NCBI GenBank assembly: GCA_016192075.1
Contig: JACPUU010000001.1
Location: forward strand, 1 to 64,000
Length of the DNA: 64,000 bases
From: Bacteroidota bacterium
Lineage (GTDB): Bacteria; Bacteroidota; Bacteroidia; Flavobacteriales_D; Crocinitomicaceae
Direction of reading: 5' to 3'
In this document: positions 17,374 to 24,838 of the stretch, piece by piece
Layout: the number at the start of each line of letters is the position of its first letter
How positions within the stretch are numbered: the first letter of the stretch is position 1
Position numbers and translations under genes: made by a program
Notes under the pieces: model-generated
The model's database searches: none
What the model was told of the DNA's origin: nothing
The model's input: only the letters and a program-made list of their open reading frames with translations

Positions 17374-18303
17374 ATGCAATTGGAATTTCAGGAGCTTGCT
17401 TTAATTGCTGAGCAGATGGAGCAGGGGGTGGTGGTATGTTCCAATGACGGCACCATTGAGTTTGTTAATCCCTACGCGGCACGTTATTTTGCATTTCACC
17501 TGAATGAGCTGGTCGGTAAAAAGGTAAATGATCTTTCACCTGATTTTAAGTTTAATCCGGAGAAGATGACGGATTCAAAGGCTGTTTTGAAAGGTATTTC
17601 AATCCGCAATAAATTCGGAGACACGGTTTATTTCAATGCTGTGCTGGTTAAGGCGGTGAGCGGTGAGCGGGTTATTGTAATGATTGAAGACATAACGCAG
17701 GAAATACTCGGGCAAAACGGCCTGATTGAAAAAATCAACGTAATTGAGAAACTGACCAAATCACGTTACATGCGTGATGGCCTGTTAACCAAAGCCATTC
17801 AGGAGATTCTACTGGAATCTGCCAATGTGTTGAAAGTAGAACGCGTGAATGCCTGGAAAGCGGACAAAGATTTTACCATGATTGAATGCATAGGCAATTA
17901 TACCCGCAGCACCAATACCTTTAATGATAAGCTCATTTTGCTGCGTAAAGATATGCCTGCCTATTTCAGGCTGCTTGCCACGCAAGAGATTATAGCCACC
18001 AATTATGCGCTGGAAGATACCCGGACAGAAGAACTGGTAGAACCTTACCTGGAGCGGTACGGCATTACGTCTATGATTGATGTGCCAATTCGTATTGAGG
18101 GTGAAATGATTGGTGTAGTTTGTTTTGAACATGTGGGTGCGCCTCGTAAATGGGACCTGACAGAACGCAAATTTGGAATGTTCATTGCCCAGCTTATTTC
18201 ACTGGCACTTGAGTCTCATGAAAAACAACGTAACCGGCAGCGCCTTGAACTGGTGCTACGTGAGAAAGAAACCTTGCTAAAAGAACTGGGCAGAAATTAT
18301 TGA
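17374..18303 (+). CDS. PAS-GAF sensory protein without an output domain
   Basis: A 309-residue soluble protein. The first 110 residues form a PAS domain (EQGVVVCSNDGTIEFVNPYA, LNELVGKKVNDL). A GAF domain covers about 140-280, with IDVPIRIEGEMIGVVCFEH. The C-terminal helix ends LREKETLLKELGRNY. In HisKA_2/HWE sensor kinases the sequence LREKETLLKEIHHRVKNN opens the kinase domain, so this protein stops where the kinase would begin. It may signal through a partner or be a truncated kinase. A GTG six codons upstream is an alternative start, and a -7-like TAAATTGG lies at 17345. Confidence 0.7.
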   Translation: MQLEFQELALIAEQMEQGVVVCSNDGTIEFVNPYAARYFAFHLNELVGKKVNDLSPDFKFNPEKMTDSKAVLKGISIRNKFGDTVYFNAVLVKAVSGERVIVMIEDITQEILGQNGLIEKINVIEKLTKSRYMRDGLLTKAIQEILLESANVLKVERVNAWKADKDFTMIECIGNYTRSTNTFNDKLILLRKDMPAYFRLLATQEIIATNYALEDTRTEELVEPYLERYGITSMIDVPIRIEGEMIGVVCFEHVGAPRKWDLTERKFGMFIAQLISLALESHEKQRNRQRLELVLREKETLLKELGRNY

Positions 18304-18339
18304 ATCTCCAACGCCGGCAGGTCAGGCCTTTTTAAAGAA

Positions 18340-18852
18340 TCAGTTGTGTTTCAGGTAAAGCAGCACACCACGGTAAGGAACCGCAATTTCACCATTTCCA
18401 ATTTCAACAATACCATAACAGTTTTCATTATCTGTTTTGTGAACATTGAAGCTTTCAGGCAAATTGGGTTCGGGTGCTTTTATTTCGCGGCCAAAAACGC
18501 GGTAGATATAATCATCTCTCCGCTGCCGTTCAACCTGGTAAATTTCAAATGTCAGCGGGTCAATGGCCGTTCCGGTAATAGACGTAGCCTGGAATTTTAC
18601 AATGGTACCAATCAGCATATTCAGCTCTTCACTGCCAGGCGTTTTTGTGCTCAGAATAGAATAGCCTGTGACGGTATAATCACCATATAAACCGACCTGG
18701 GAGTCTACAGGTACTGCAATGCGGTCAACTTTTTGAATAGGTCTGTTTGCATATTTTACCGGTGATACCTGGCGCACAGAAATGCTGTCAGGTGTTTGTG
18801 CGGTCAGACAGAGACCAAAAAAGAAAGCAAAAATTCCGGCTGTGGTTTTCAT
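18340..18852 (-). CDS. Secreted protein of unknown function
   Basis: A 170-residue protein with a signal peptide of about 18 residues (GIFAFFFGLCLTAQ). The mature part looks all-beta and has no cysteine pair or motif I recognise; it ends GEIAVPYRGVLLYLKHN. Located downstream of the TPM gene on the same strand with about 60 bases between, so it may belong to the same transcript. Confidence 0.55.
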   Translation of the reverse strand: MKTTAGIFAFFFGLCLTAQTPDSISVRQVSPVKYANRPIQKVDRIAVPVDSQVGLYGDYTVTGYSILSTKTPGSEELNMLIGTIVKFQATSITGTAIDPLTFEIYQVERQRRDDYIYRVFGREIKAPEPNLPESFNVHKTDNENCYGIVEIGNGEIAVPYRGVLLYLKHN

Positions 18853-18914
18853 ATAAATTCAGTTGGTATACCCGCTAAAATCCAATTATTGTGCCAATCA
18901 GAAAACGAATGGAA

Positions 18915-20915
18915 TTACCAGCGGCTTCCTGCTCCGCCACCGCGTGAACTGCCACCGCCGTACGATGATCCGCCACTGCTGCCATAGCTGCGGCTATAAC
19001 CTCCGGATGATCCGCCGGAGCTTGAACTGGAGCGCGTTTTGCGTGGAATTGTATACCGTTCTGTTTTAATGTGTCCGCAATTTTCACATTTATAGCAGCG
19101 TTCGCCTGTGCCGCTCGAAGTGTACGTAGCTGCAGTAATGGTTTTGTCGTACAGTTTATAATAGGTTTTAAAACTGCAGCTTGGACATTTGGCGTGTTTT
19201 GAAAACCATTTTTTGTAGGATAGAATCAATACCTCTGATCCGCCGTACGAAACCCATACATCGTAATCAATGGATTTTACTTTTTCTTCTGAAACCTGGC
19301 CCTTTGAAAGGTGTTTATCTTCGTCAAGGTCGCCCAGTTTATGCATTTCTTCACCGTTTCGCTTGCTGAAACGAACGGTATTTCGCCAGCGGTTCATCAA
19401 CCCTTTGGTAACAAAATAAAGCAGTGCAAACGGAACGGGAAAAAGAAAAATCCAGATGGTGAGTGAAAAAAATTTCAGGATATGATAACGTTTGTGCAGG
19501 TCTGGTACAAAAAACGAAAACAAAAGCACAACCATCCAGGCTGCTGTGAAAATGGAGATACTAATCAGGTATCCAATAAAAAGGTTTGATTTCCAAAGGT
19601 TGAATTCACGGTCATCCGATTCGGTAGTCAGGGTATAATCACTGGTCTCAGAACTGTAATCATTGTAGGCTTCGTAAACAGGCGGTGCGCCGTAGAAAAA
19701 ATCACAGGTGGCCTGTGTTCCGCGAATCATACCGGTTACATAGTCGTTTGATTTAAAGTAAGGCACCATTTCATATTGCTGAATGTTGTAACAATCAACA
19801 TCCGTTAAAATACCTTCTGTTCCCCGGCCGGTTATAAATTCAATGGCGTGCTGGTCTACCACCAGTAACATCAGTAAGCCGTTGTCTGTTTTGCGGTCTC
19901 CGATTCCCCACAGGTTAAACAAATCTGTACCCCACAGGTGCGGGTCATTGTCACCAATTGAATTGAGGCACACTACGGCCACCTGGTATCCAAGTGAATC
20001 TTCCAGGTCTTTCAGCAGTGCATTGATCATTTGCCTCGCATCTTCTGTAAGAATGGTGTGTGGATCAGTTACTGCTTTACCGTTTAGTTCACGCTCATTT
20101 GGAACTGCTTTTATATCTGCAATGGCGGCGTCGCGGTTTATGTTGTAAAAATTCAGGTTGATTTCTTCCTGCGTCAGGCCAGTGAAATAATTTTTTTCAC
20201 CGTACGAATCGGTTACTGATTCGTTTGTACCTGAAGTGGTAAAAATGGGGTCATTGTCTGCATAGTGTGATTCAGACATGATCTCCAGGTCGCCGCCGGT
20301 TTTTTCAACTTTATCCGGGTAAATGGAGTGGATGCCAGTATTTCCTTCATAGGTTGACAGTTTGGTATCAAATGCAATTTCTTTGAAAATGTGATCACCC
20401 AGTTTTTGAAAAGAGACAAAATCACCGGTTCCGTTTGCCTGCCCGGTCAGGTGCACTTCTGCCGTTTCATTGGCCAGGTCACGCAGGTACGATGCCTTGT
20501 AAAAAGATTTGAGCCGTGAACCTATTTTGAAAACAACCGTTTGTTTTGATTTGCAGTGAAGCTGAAAAACAAAACGTCCGTTGGTGCGCTCTTCAAGATT
20601 CCACAGCTCTACCAGTTTGTCAGCATAGGCATTCGCATCATCCGGATCACGGATATTGTCAACGCGGACACAAACCGGTTCAATGTACCGGCAGAAGAAA
20701 TAGGTCTCCCGGGTACCGATAATTTCACGATACCATTCTTCAATAATGCGGTGATCGGGATCAATAATAAAACCGGTGCTGTCAAAAACGGGTACCGGCA
20801 AATCTTCGGGTGCGTAAACACGGTCTTGCTTTGAAAAAGCAGTTTGTGTCTGTAACGTTAAAACAAGAAAAAGAAAGAGCAGAAACTTTTTTGCAGCAAA
20901 CAGGTTAGTGTTCAT
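18915..20915 (-). CDS. TPM-domain membrane protein (YgcG-like) with zinc ribbon and Gly/Ser tail
   Basis: A 666-residue protein: signal peptide (about 1-28), a divergent N-terminal TPM-like region, then a clear TPM domain at about 285-420 (DLEDSLGYQVAVVCLNSIG, DNGLLMLLVVDQHAIEF). Two membrane helices follow at about 455-480 and 492-515, then a cytoplasmic zinc ribbon (CPSC, later CYKCENCG). The tail is long, Ser/Gly/Tyr-rich and ends GSRW, as in YgcG/TPM proteins whose Gly-rich ends carry two helices before them. TPM domains are linked to membrane-protein turnover and repair. It overlaps the LemA gene by 11 bases. Confidence 0.8.
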   Translation of the reverse strand: MNTNLFAAKKFLLFLFLVLTLQTQTAFSKQDRVYAPEDLPVPVFDSTGFIIDPDHRIIEEWYREIIGTRETYFFCRYIEPVCVRVDNIRDPDDANAYADKLVELWNLEERTNGRFVFQLHCKSKQTVVFKIGSRLKSFYKASYLRDLANETAEVHLTGQANGTGDFVSFQKLGDHIFKEIAFDTKLSTYEGNTGIHSIYPDKVEKTGGDLEIMSESHYADNDPIFTTSGTNESVTDSYGEKNYFTGLTQEEINLNFYNINRDAAIADIKAVPNERELNGKAVTDPHTILTEDARQMINALLKDLEDSLGYQVAVVCLNSIGDNDPHLWGTDLFNLWGIGDRKTDNGLLMLLVVDQHAIEFITGRGTEGILTDVDCYNIQQYEMVPYFKSNDYVTGMIRGTQATCDFFYGAPPVYEAYNDYSSETSDYTLTTESDDREFNLWKSNLFIGYLISISIFTAAWMVVLLFSFFVPDLHKRYHILKFFSLTIWIFLFPVPFALLYFVTKGLMNRWRNTVRFSKRNGEEMHKLGDLDEDKHLSKGQVSEEKVKSIDYDVWVSYGGSEVLILSYKKWFSKHAKCPSCSFKTYYKLYDKTITAATYTSSGTGERCYKCENCGHIKTERYTIPRKTRSSSSSGGSSGGYSRSYGSSGGSSYGGGSSRGGGAGSRW

Positions 20916-21930
20916 TGTAGTATGGTTTTATTTCATATTCCGGGAATTGGTCTCCGTGTTTTTTTACAAGAATGTTGTAATTTTTTACCGCTTCATTGTA
21001 ATTCTTTTTTTCAAAAGCAATGCGGTTTTCAGAGCCTTCAATCTGAACGAGCAGTTTTTCAATGGCAGATGATTGGGCATGCAGCTGTACCAGTTTTTTG
21101 GCTTCGTCTACTTTGGCATCAAGGCTGTTTTCCAGCTCAAAACGTGCTTCACCTTCGGCATTTTTGATTTGCAGCTGAAGGTCTTTAATGGTAGAATCCA
21201 GTACCGTCATTTCAGCCGGAGATGTTTGTACTACACTGAATAAATCGGGAATCATGCTGTTGCGCTGATCAATGGCAACCTGCACCAGGTCCAGTTTGGA
21301 TGCCACGTCTTCTTCTGCTTCAATCAGTTCATCGCGCACCTGTTTATAGGCAGCGGTTTCCTGCTGATTTTTCTCCTGCTGTGCGTTTAAACTATTCCGG
21401 CTAATTAAAAAAAAAACGAGAAGGAATACCAAAACCACCACACCGGCAATAATGTAAATGAATTTCTTTCGTGATTTGGTATCCTGTTCCAGCACCGACG
21501 CTTTTTTATTAAGGGTGCTTAATACCATTACCGCCTGCTGATCACGCGGATCAACCACCAGTTCTTTTTTGGCATAGTATTCTGCTTTCTGGCGTGTTTC
21601 AGGCAGGTGGTCATCAAACCACATCATCATATAGGCTTTTGCCAGAATGGCATTGCAGTTTACCAGGTAAGGGTTTATAGCCACTGCCTGTTCACCTTCG
21701 CTGATTGCATCTTTATAGTTGCGGGCCTTTAAATGGTCGTCCGCCAGCCGAAGGTGTTTTTGCGCTCTAACAAGTAATGCCTGCCACTGATCTTCATTCA
21801 GCCCCATACTAATAGCAAGCTCTTTCAGCTCATCCAGGGTAAGCGGACGCTCGCCAATGCTATGATCTGTTTCACCAGCTTCAACAATGGCTTTCACCTG
21901 TGCTGCAAGTCTGTCTTCGTAATTGTCCAT
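20905..21930 (-). CDS. LemA-domain protein with an added N-terminal cytoplasmic helical domain
   Basis: A 341-residue protein. Residues 195-341 match LemA: AIDQRNSMIPDLFSVV corresponds to the conserved R-nLiPnL block, and YNEAVKNYNILVKKHGDQFP to the closing block. Ordinary LemA has just a short tail before its single helix. Here about 155 residues precede the helix at 157-177, with a TPR-like segment (KARNYKDAISEGEQAVAINP, 68-87). LemA genes often neighbour TPM (YgcG) genes, as here, where the stop overlaps the TPM start by 11 bases. Role in the family: envelope remodelling, not settled. Confidence 0.8.
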   Translation of the reverse strand: MDNYEDRLAAQVKAIVEAGETDHSIGERPLTLDELKELAISMGLNEDQWQALLVRAQKHLRLADDHLKARNYKDAISEGEQAVAINPYLVNCNAILAKAYMMMWFDDHLPETRQKAEYYAKKELVVDPRDQQAVMVLSTLNKKASVLEQDTKSRKKFIYIIAGVVVLVFLLVFFLISRNSLNAQQEKNQQETAAYKQVRDELIEAEEDVASKLDLVQVAIDQRNSMIPDLFSVVQTSPAEMTVLDSTIKDLQLQIKNAEGEARFELENSLDAKVDEAKKLVQLHAQSSAIEKLLVQIEGSENRIAFEKKNYNEAVKNYNILVKKHGDQFPEYEIKPYYNEH

Positions 21931-21956
21931 GCGGTTGTTTATTTGACAGTATGAAA

Positions 21957-22178
21957 TTAAGAAACAATTTCTATCTGCACTTCGTCCAGGGTTACAATGT
22001 CGCCTTTGTAGAGTTTGCGGCGGATTCTGAATTCTTCATCGCCGTTAACACTTACCTGGCCTTCTTCAATTTGTGTTTTGCCGTGTCCGCCGGTTTGTGA
22101 AAGTCCCTCAATTTTTAAAAGTTTAACCAGTTCAATAAAAGGGGAATCTTTTTTTAATTTAAATGTTCTTTTTTCCAT
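21957..22178 (-). CDS. S4-domain RNA-binding protein (YbcJ-like)
   Basis: A 73-residue protein consisting of one S4 RNA-binding domain: FIELVKLLKIEGLSQTGGHG, IEEGQVSVNG and the closing beta hairpin IRRKLYKGDIVTL. Free-standing YbcJ/YaaA-type S4 proteins bind structured RNA or ribosomes, without a precise role. The ATG at 22178 fits the family length; an ATG five codons earlier is possible. It overlaps the end of the MeaB gene by 20 bases in another frame, so translation is probably coupled. Confidence 0.8.
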   Translation of the reverse strand: MEKRTFKLKKDSPFIELVKLLKIEGLSQTGGHGKTQIEEGQVSVNGDEEFRIRRKLYKGDIVTLDEVQIEIVS

Positions 22179-23220
22179 GCTGATATAATTCAATTAACAA
22201 ACGGGCAGCATCGTATGATGTAATTTCATTGCCCGCTAATTTTTTGGTTAGCTGTTTGATTTGTTTTGTAATTGCAGGGTTGTTGTAAAATTCATGCAGC
22301 AACTGTTCTTTCAGCGCTTCATGCATCCAATATTCCTGTTGATTTTTTCGTTTTTTCTGAAAGTGTCCGTTTGTTTTGGTCAGGTTTTCATACGAACAAA
22401 TGGTTTCCCATACCTTTTCAATGCCTTTGTTTTCTGCCGCGCTTACAACATCTACCTGCGGAATCCAGTTGTTTTCATTTGCAGGAAAAAGGTGCAGCGC
22501 ATTTTTGTAGAGTGATTTTGCCCGGGTTGCATTTTTTGTATTGTCTCCATCAGCCTTGGTTATTACCAGGGCATCGGCCATTTCCATAATTCCGCGTTTA
22601 ATTCCCTGCAATTCATCACCGGCACCGGCCAGCATCAGCAGAAGAAAAAAATCAGTCATGGAATGAACGGCCGTTTCAGATTGGCCAACCCCAACGGTTT
22701 CAATCAAAATAACATCATAGCCGGCAGCTTCACACAGCAATATGCTTTCACGGGTGCGCTGTGCAACACCGCCCAGGGAACCGCGGCTGGATGTTGGACG
22801 AATAAAAGCACCGGGATTAACCGACAGGTTCACCATCCGCGTTTTATCTCCCAGAATGCTGCCTCCGGTTTTTTCACTGCTGGGATCAACGGCAAGCACG
22901 GCAATTTTTTTTCCCTGTTTAACCAGGTACTGACCAAAACTTTCAATAAAGGTACTTTTACCCACTCCCGGAACGCCGGTAATACCTATGCGCAATGATT
23001 TTCCGGTATGGGGAAGGCAATGCTGAAGCAGTTGCCGGGCTGACTGCTGGTCATCTGCACGTGCGCTTTCACAAAGTGTTATTGCCTCAGCCAATGCTGT
23101 TTTTTCACCTTTGCGCAGCCCTTCAAAAATCTTTTTTGGATCTCTGGCTGCATGGTGTTTCTTATTCAGTTCAACCAGCCGGTTAATTTGTTTTTTATCT
23201 GGGTTTTTTGAAAGCGCCAT
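22159..23220 (-). CDS. meaB: MeaB/ArgK-type G3E GTPase (methylmalonyl-CoA mutase chaperone)
   Basis: A 353-residue cytoplasmic GTPase that in the family guards cobalamin loading of methylmalonyl-CoA mutase. Walker A GVPGVGKST is near residue 84, then VDPSSEKTGG, the switch region RGSLGGVAQRT, ETVGVGQSE and the base-specificity motif ITKADGD. The ATG at 23220 fits homologues and lies 2 bases after the upstream stop; the extended frame to 23292 overlaps that gene. The mutase genes are not in the window. The S4 gene overlaps its 3' end. Confidence 0.92.
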   Translation of the reverse strand: MALSKNPDKKQINRLVELNKKHHAARDPKKIFEGLRKGEKTALAEAITLCESARADDQQSARQLLQHCLPHTGKSLRIGITGVPGVGKSTFIESFGQYLVKQGKKIAVLAVDPSSEKTGGSILGDKTRMVNLSVNPGAFIRPTSSRGSLGGVAQRTRESILLCEAAGYDVILIETVGVGQSETAVHSMTDFFLLLMLAGAGDELQGIKRGIMEMADALVITKADGDNTKNATRAKSLYKNALHLFPANENNWIPQVDVVSAAENKGIEKVWETICSYENLTKTNGHFQKKRKNQQEYWMHEALKEQLLHEFYNNPAITKQIKQLTKKLAGNEITSYDAARLLIELYQHGKKNI

Positions 23221-23222
23221 GT

Positions 23223-23816
23223 TCAGGGTTTTCCGGTATTGGTTGCAGTTACGCTGGTATCTTTTACGGCAAACCGGTATGATTCTACCCAAACAGGATC
23301 CTGCACATCACGCAGCAGTTTGTAAAGGGAATCACCGTAAAAATAATCCGTCATAATGTTTGTAATACCATACTCTTCACGCAGAATTTTCATCTGGTAG
23401 ATAGAGGGTTTAAATTGTCCCTGGCTCCAGCCCGGGGTGTCAAACTGGTATGGATGTTCATAGAATCGTATTTTCCACAGGTCCAGGAATGGTTTGCAAT
23501 AGTAGCCGGTTATTTTATTCAGATCGTTGCTGAGCAGAAAACACGAGTCAACCCCGTTTTTTTCAAACAGGTTTTCTTTATTCAGGTTGACAATGCTTGG
23601 ATAATAGCCCATGGCCTCGTACATAAACCGTTGTTCAGTAAGTACCTGAGCCCCTATAATGGCACCGTCTCTGAATGAAACAATGGCATAGGTTATCATA
23701 GCTGAATGAGCACCGGCAAATAAACCAACGGCAAAATAATTTTTCTTTCCGGTTGTTTGAGAAAACAGCGGGTTAGAAAAAATAAAGAGGCATGTGATGA
23801 TTAAAAATCTGCGCAC
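23223..23816 (-). CDS. Secreted protein of unknown function
   Basis: A 197-residue protein with a signal peptide (RRFLIITCLFIFSNPLFSQ, cleaved near 20). The mature part has repeated aromatic clusters (YEAMGYYPSIVNL, IMTDYFYGDSLYKL) and no recognised domain. It sits directly upstream of meaB with 2 bases between, so they share a transcript, although nothing suggests a shared function. Confidence 0.55.
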   Translation of the reverse strand: MRRFLIITCLFIFSNPLFSQTTGKKNYFAVGLFAGAHSAMITYAIVSFRDGAIIGAQVLTEQRFMYEAMGYYPSIVNLNKENLFEKNGVDSCFLLSNDLNKITGYYCKPFLDLWKIRFYEHPYQFDTPGWSQGQFKPSIYQMKILREEYGITNIMTDYFYGDSLYKLLRDVQDPVWVESYRFAVKDTSVTATNTGKP

Positions 23817-23905
23817 GCTGAACAGGTAATTAGGTTAAAATTAGCAAAAAGCGGGCTAATCTCCAATTTACGGCCGGGAATCAGGTTTCAGAAGGAGAAA
23901 AGGTA

Positions 23906-24316
23906 CTAGTCAAGTACCCGCAGCAGGTATTTAATAACGTCCGTATAGGAAACAATGCCTTTTAACACACCGCGTTCTGTTACAACATAAGCATGAACTT
24001 CACCTTTAATCATGTCTTTGGCAACCTTGTTGATTTTGGTTTCAGGCTTTATGGTCACCGGTTTTTCGGTCATAATGTCTTTTACAAGCAGTGTCTGATA
24101 AACCTGGTCGTTATCATTCAGGCTGGCTTTGCCAATGGCACGCATAAAATCAATCAGGCTCACCATACCTATTACCTTTTTGTTTTCAACAACCGGTATA
24201 TGGTGGTGAAAAGGTGTTTTTTCATAGAGGTGTTTAACGTCTACAAGTTTCTGATCAGGGCTGACAACAGCCACTTTAGTGGTCATAATACCTGAGACAG
24301 GGGCATCTAGTTTCAT
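23906..24316 (-). CDS. Two-CBS-domain protein
   Basis: A 136-residue protein that is nothing but a CBS pair: IMTTKVAVVSPDQKLVDV..HHIPVVENKKVIGMVSLIDFM, then IMTEKPVTIKPETKINKV..YVVTERGVLKGIVSYTDVIKYL. Such pairs bind adenine nucleotides and act as energy-sensing modules, usually of a partner protein. No partner domain is fused. It is transcribed away from the AarF unit, with a -7 box at 24374-24381. Confidence 0.88.
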   Translation of the reverse strand: MKLDAPVSGIMTTKVAVVSPDQKLVDVKHLYEKTPFHHHIPVVENKKVIGMVSLIDFMRAIGKASLNDNDQVYQTLLVKDIMTEKPVTIKPETKINKVAKDMIKGEVHAYVVTERGVLKGIVSYTDVIKYLLRVLD

Positions 24317-24373
24317 AGGAAGGTCTAAGTAGTGAACAAAACTAAGTCATTTGACGTATAAGTGTATCAGCAG

Positions 24374-24381
24374 CAAATATA
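24374..24381 (-). promoter_or_regulatory. -7 promoter box (TATATTTG) for the CBS gene
   Basis: TAnnTTTG on the minus strand, 57 bases before the start at 24316. It lies back to back with the plus-strand box at 24437. Confidence 0.5.
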
Positions 24382-24436
24382 ACATTTGTTTGGTGATCGG
24401 GTGACTATTCTCAGCCGGGTCATAACACCGGCAGTG

Positions 24437-24444
24437 TATCTTTG
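24437..24444 (+). promoter_or_regulatory. -7 promoter box (TATCTTTG) for the helical-protein/AarF unit
   Basis: Exact TAnnTTTG, 21 bases before the ATG at 24466. The TTG at 24442 that would lengthen the frame lies inside this box, so 24466 is the better start. Confidence 0.65.
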
Positions 24445-24465
24445 GCTAAACTAAAAAAACAGGGT

Positions 24466-24837
24466 ATGAAAGCAAGAACATTGGTAGAACTGCTCACTTT
24501 ATCATCTAATCTGTACATGATGTCCAAAGACAAGGAGTTGATGGAAAAGCTGCATAACATGACAGAAAAAGGTAAGGATAAAATCAATTCGTTTATGGCG
24601 TCTGAGAAGGATGAAGATGGAAACGAAATTGCCTTTTTGCAGAAAATAGCGCATAAAGCACACGAGGTAAAAGAAGAACTGGAAGCCAAAATTAGTGAGA
24701 TGGTGGCAGAATTTTATCAGAAGGTAAACATTGCCCACACGGATGAAATTAAAGCACTTCACGCAAAAATTGACGATTTGTCAAAACAGGTTGCATTGCA
24801 GGAGGCGCGCCTGAACCGGTACGAAAACGAACAATAG
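24466..24837 (+). CDS. Small helical protein (phasin-like), partner of AarF kinase
   Basis: A 123-residue, almost entirely helical, highly charged soluble protein with heptad-like spacing (VKEELEAKISEMVAEFYQKV, IDDLSKQVALQEARLN). The composition recalls phasin-like or coiled-coil scaffold proteins, but I cannot assign a family. It stops 1 base before the ATG of the AarF/ABC1 kinase gene, and a promoter box lies only upstream of this gene, so the pair is one transcription unit and probably functionally linked. Confidence 0.6.
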   Translation: MKARTLVELLTLSSNLYMMSKDKELMEKLHNMTEKGKDKINSFMASEKDEDGNEIAFLQKIAHKAHEVKEELEAKISEMVAEFYQKVNIAHTDEIKALHAKIDDLSKQVALQEARLNRYENEQ

Positions 24838-24838
24838 C

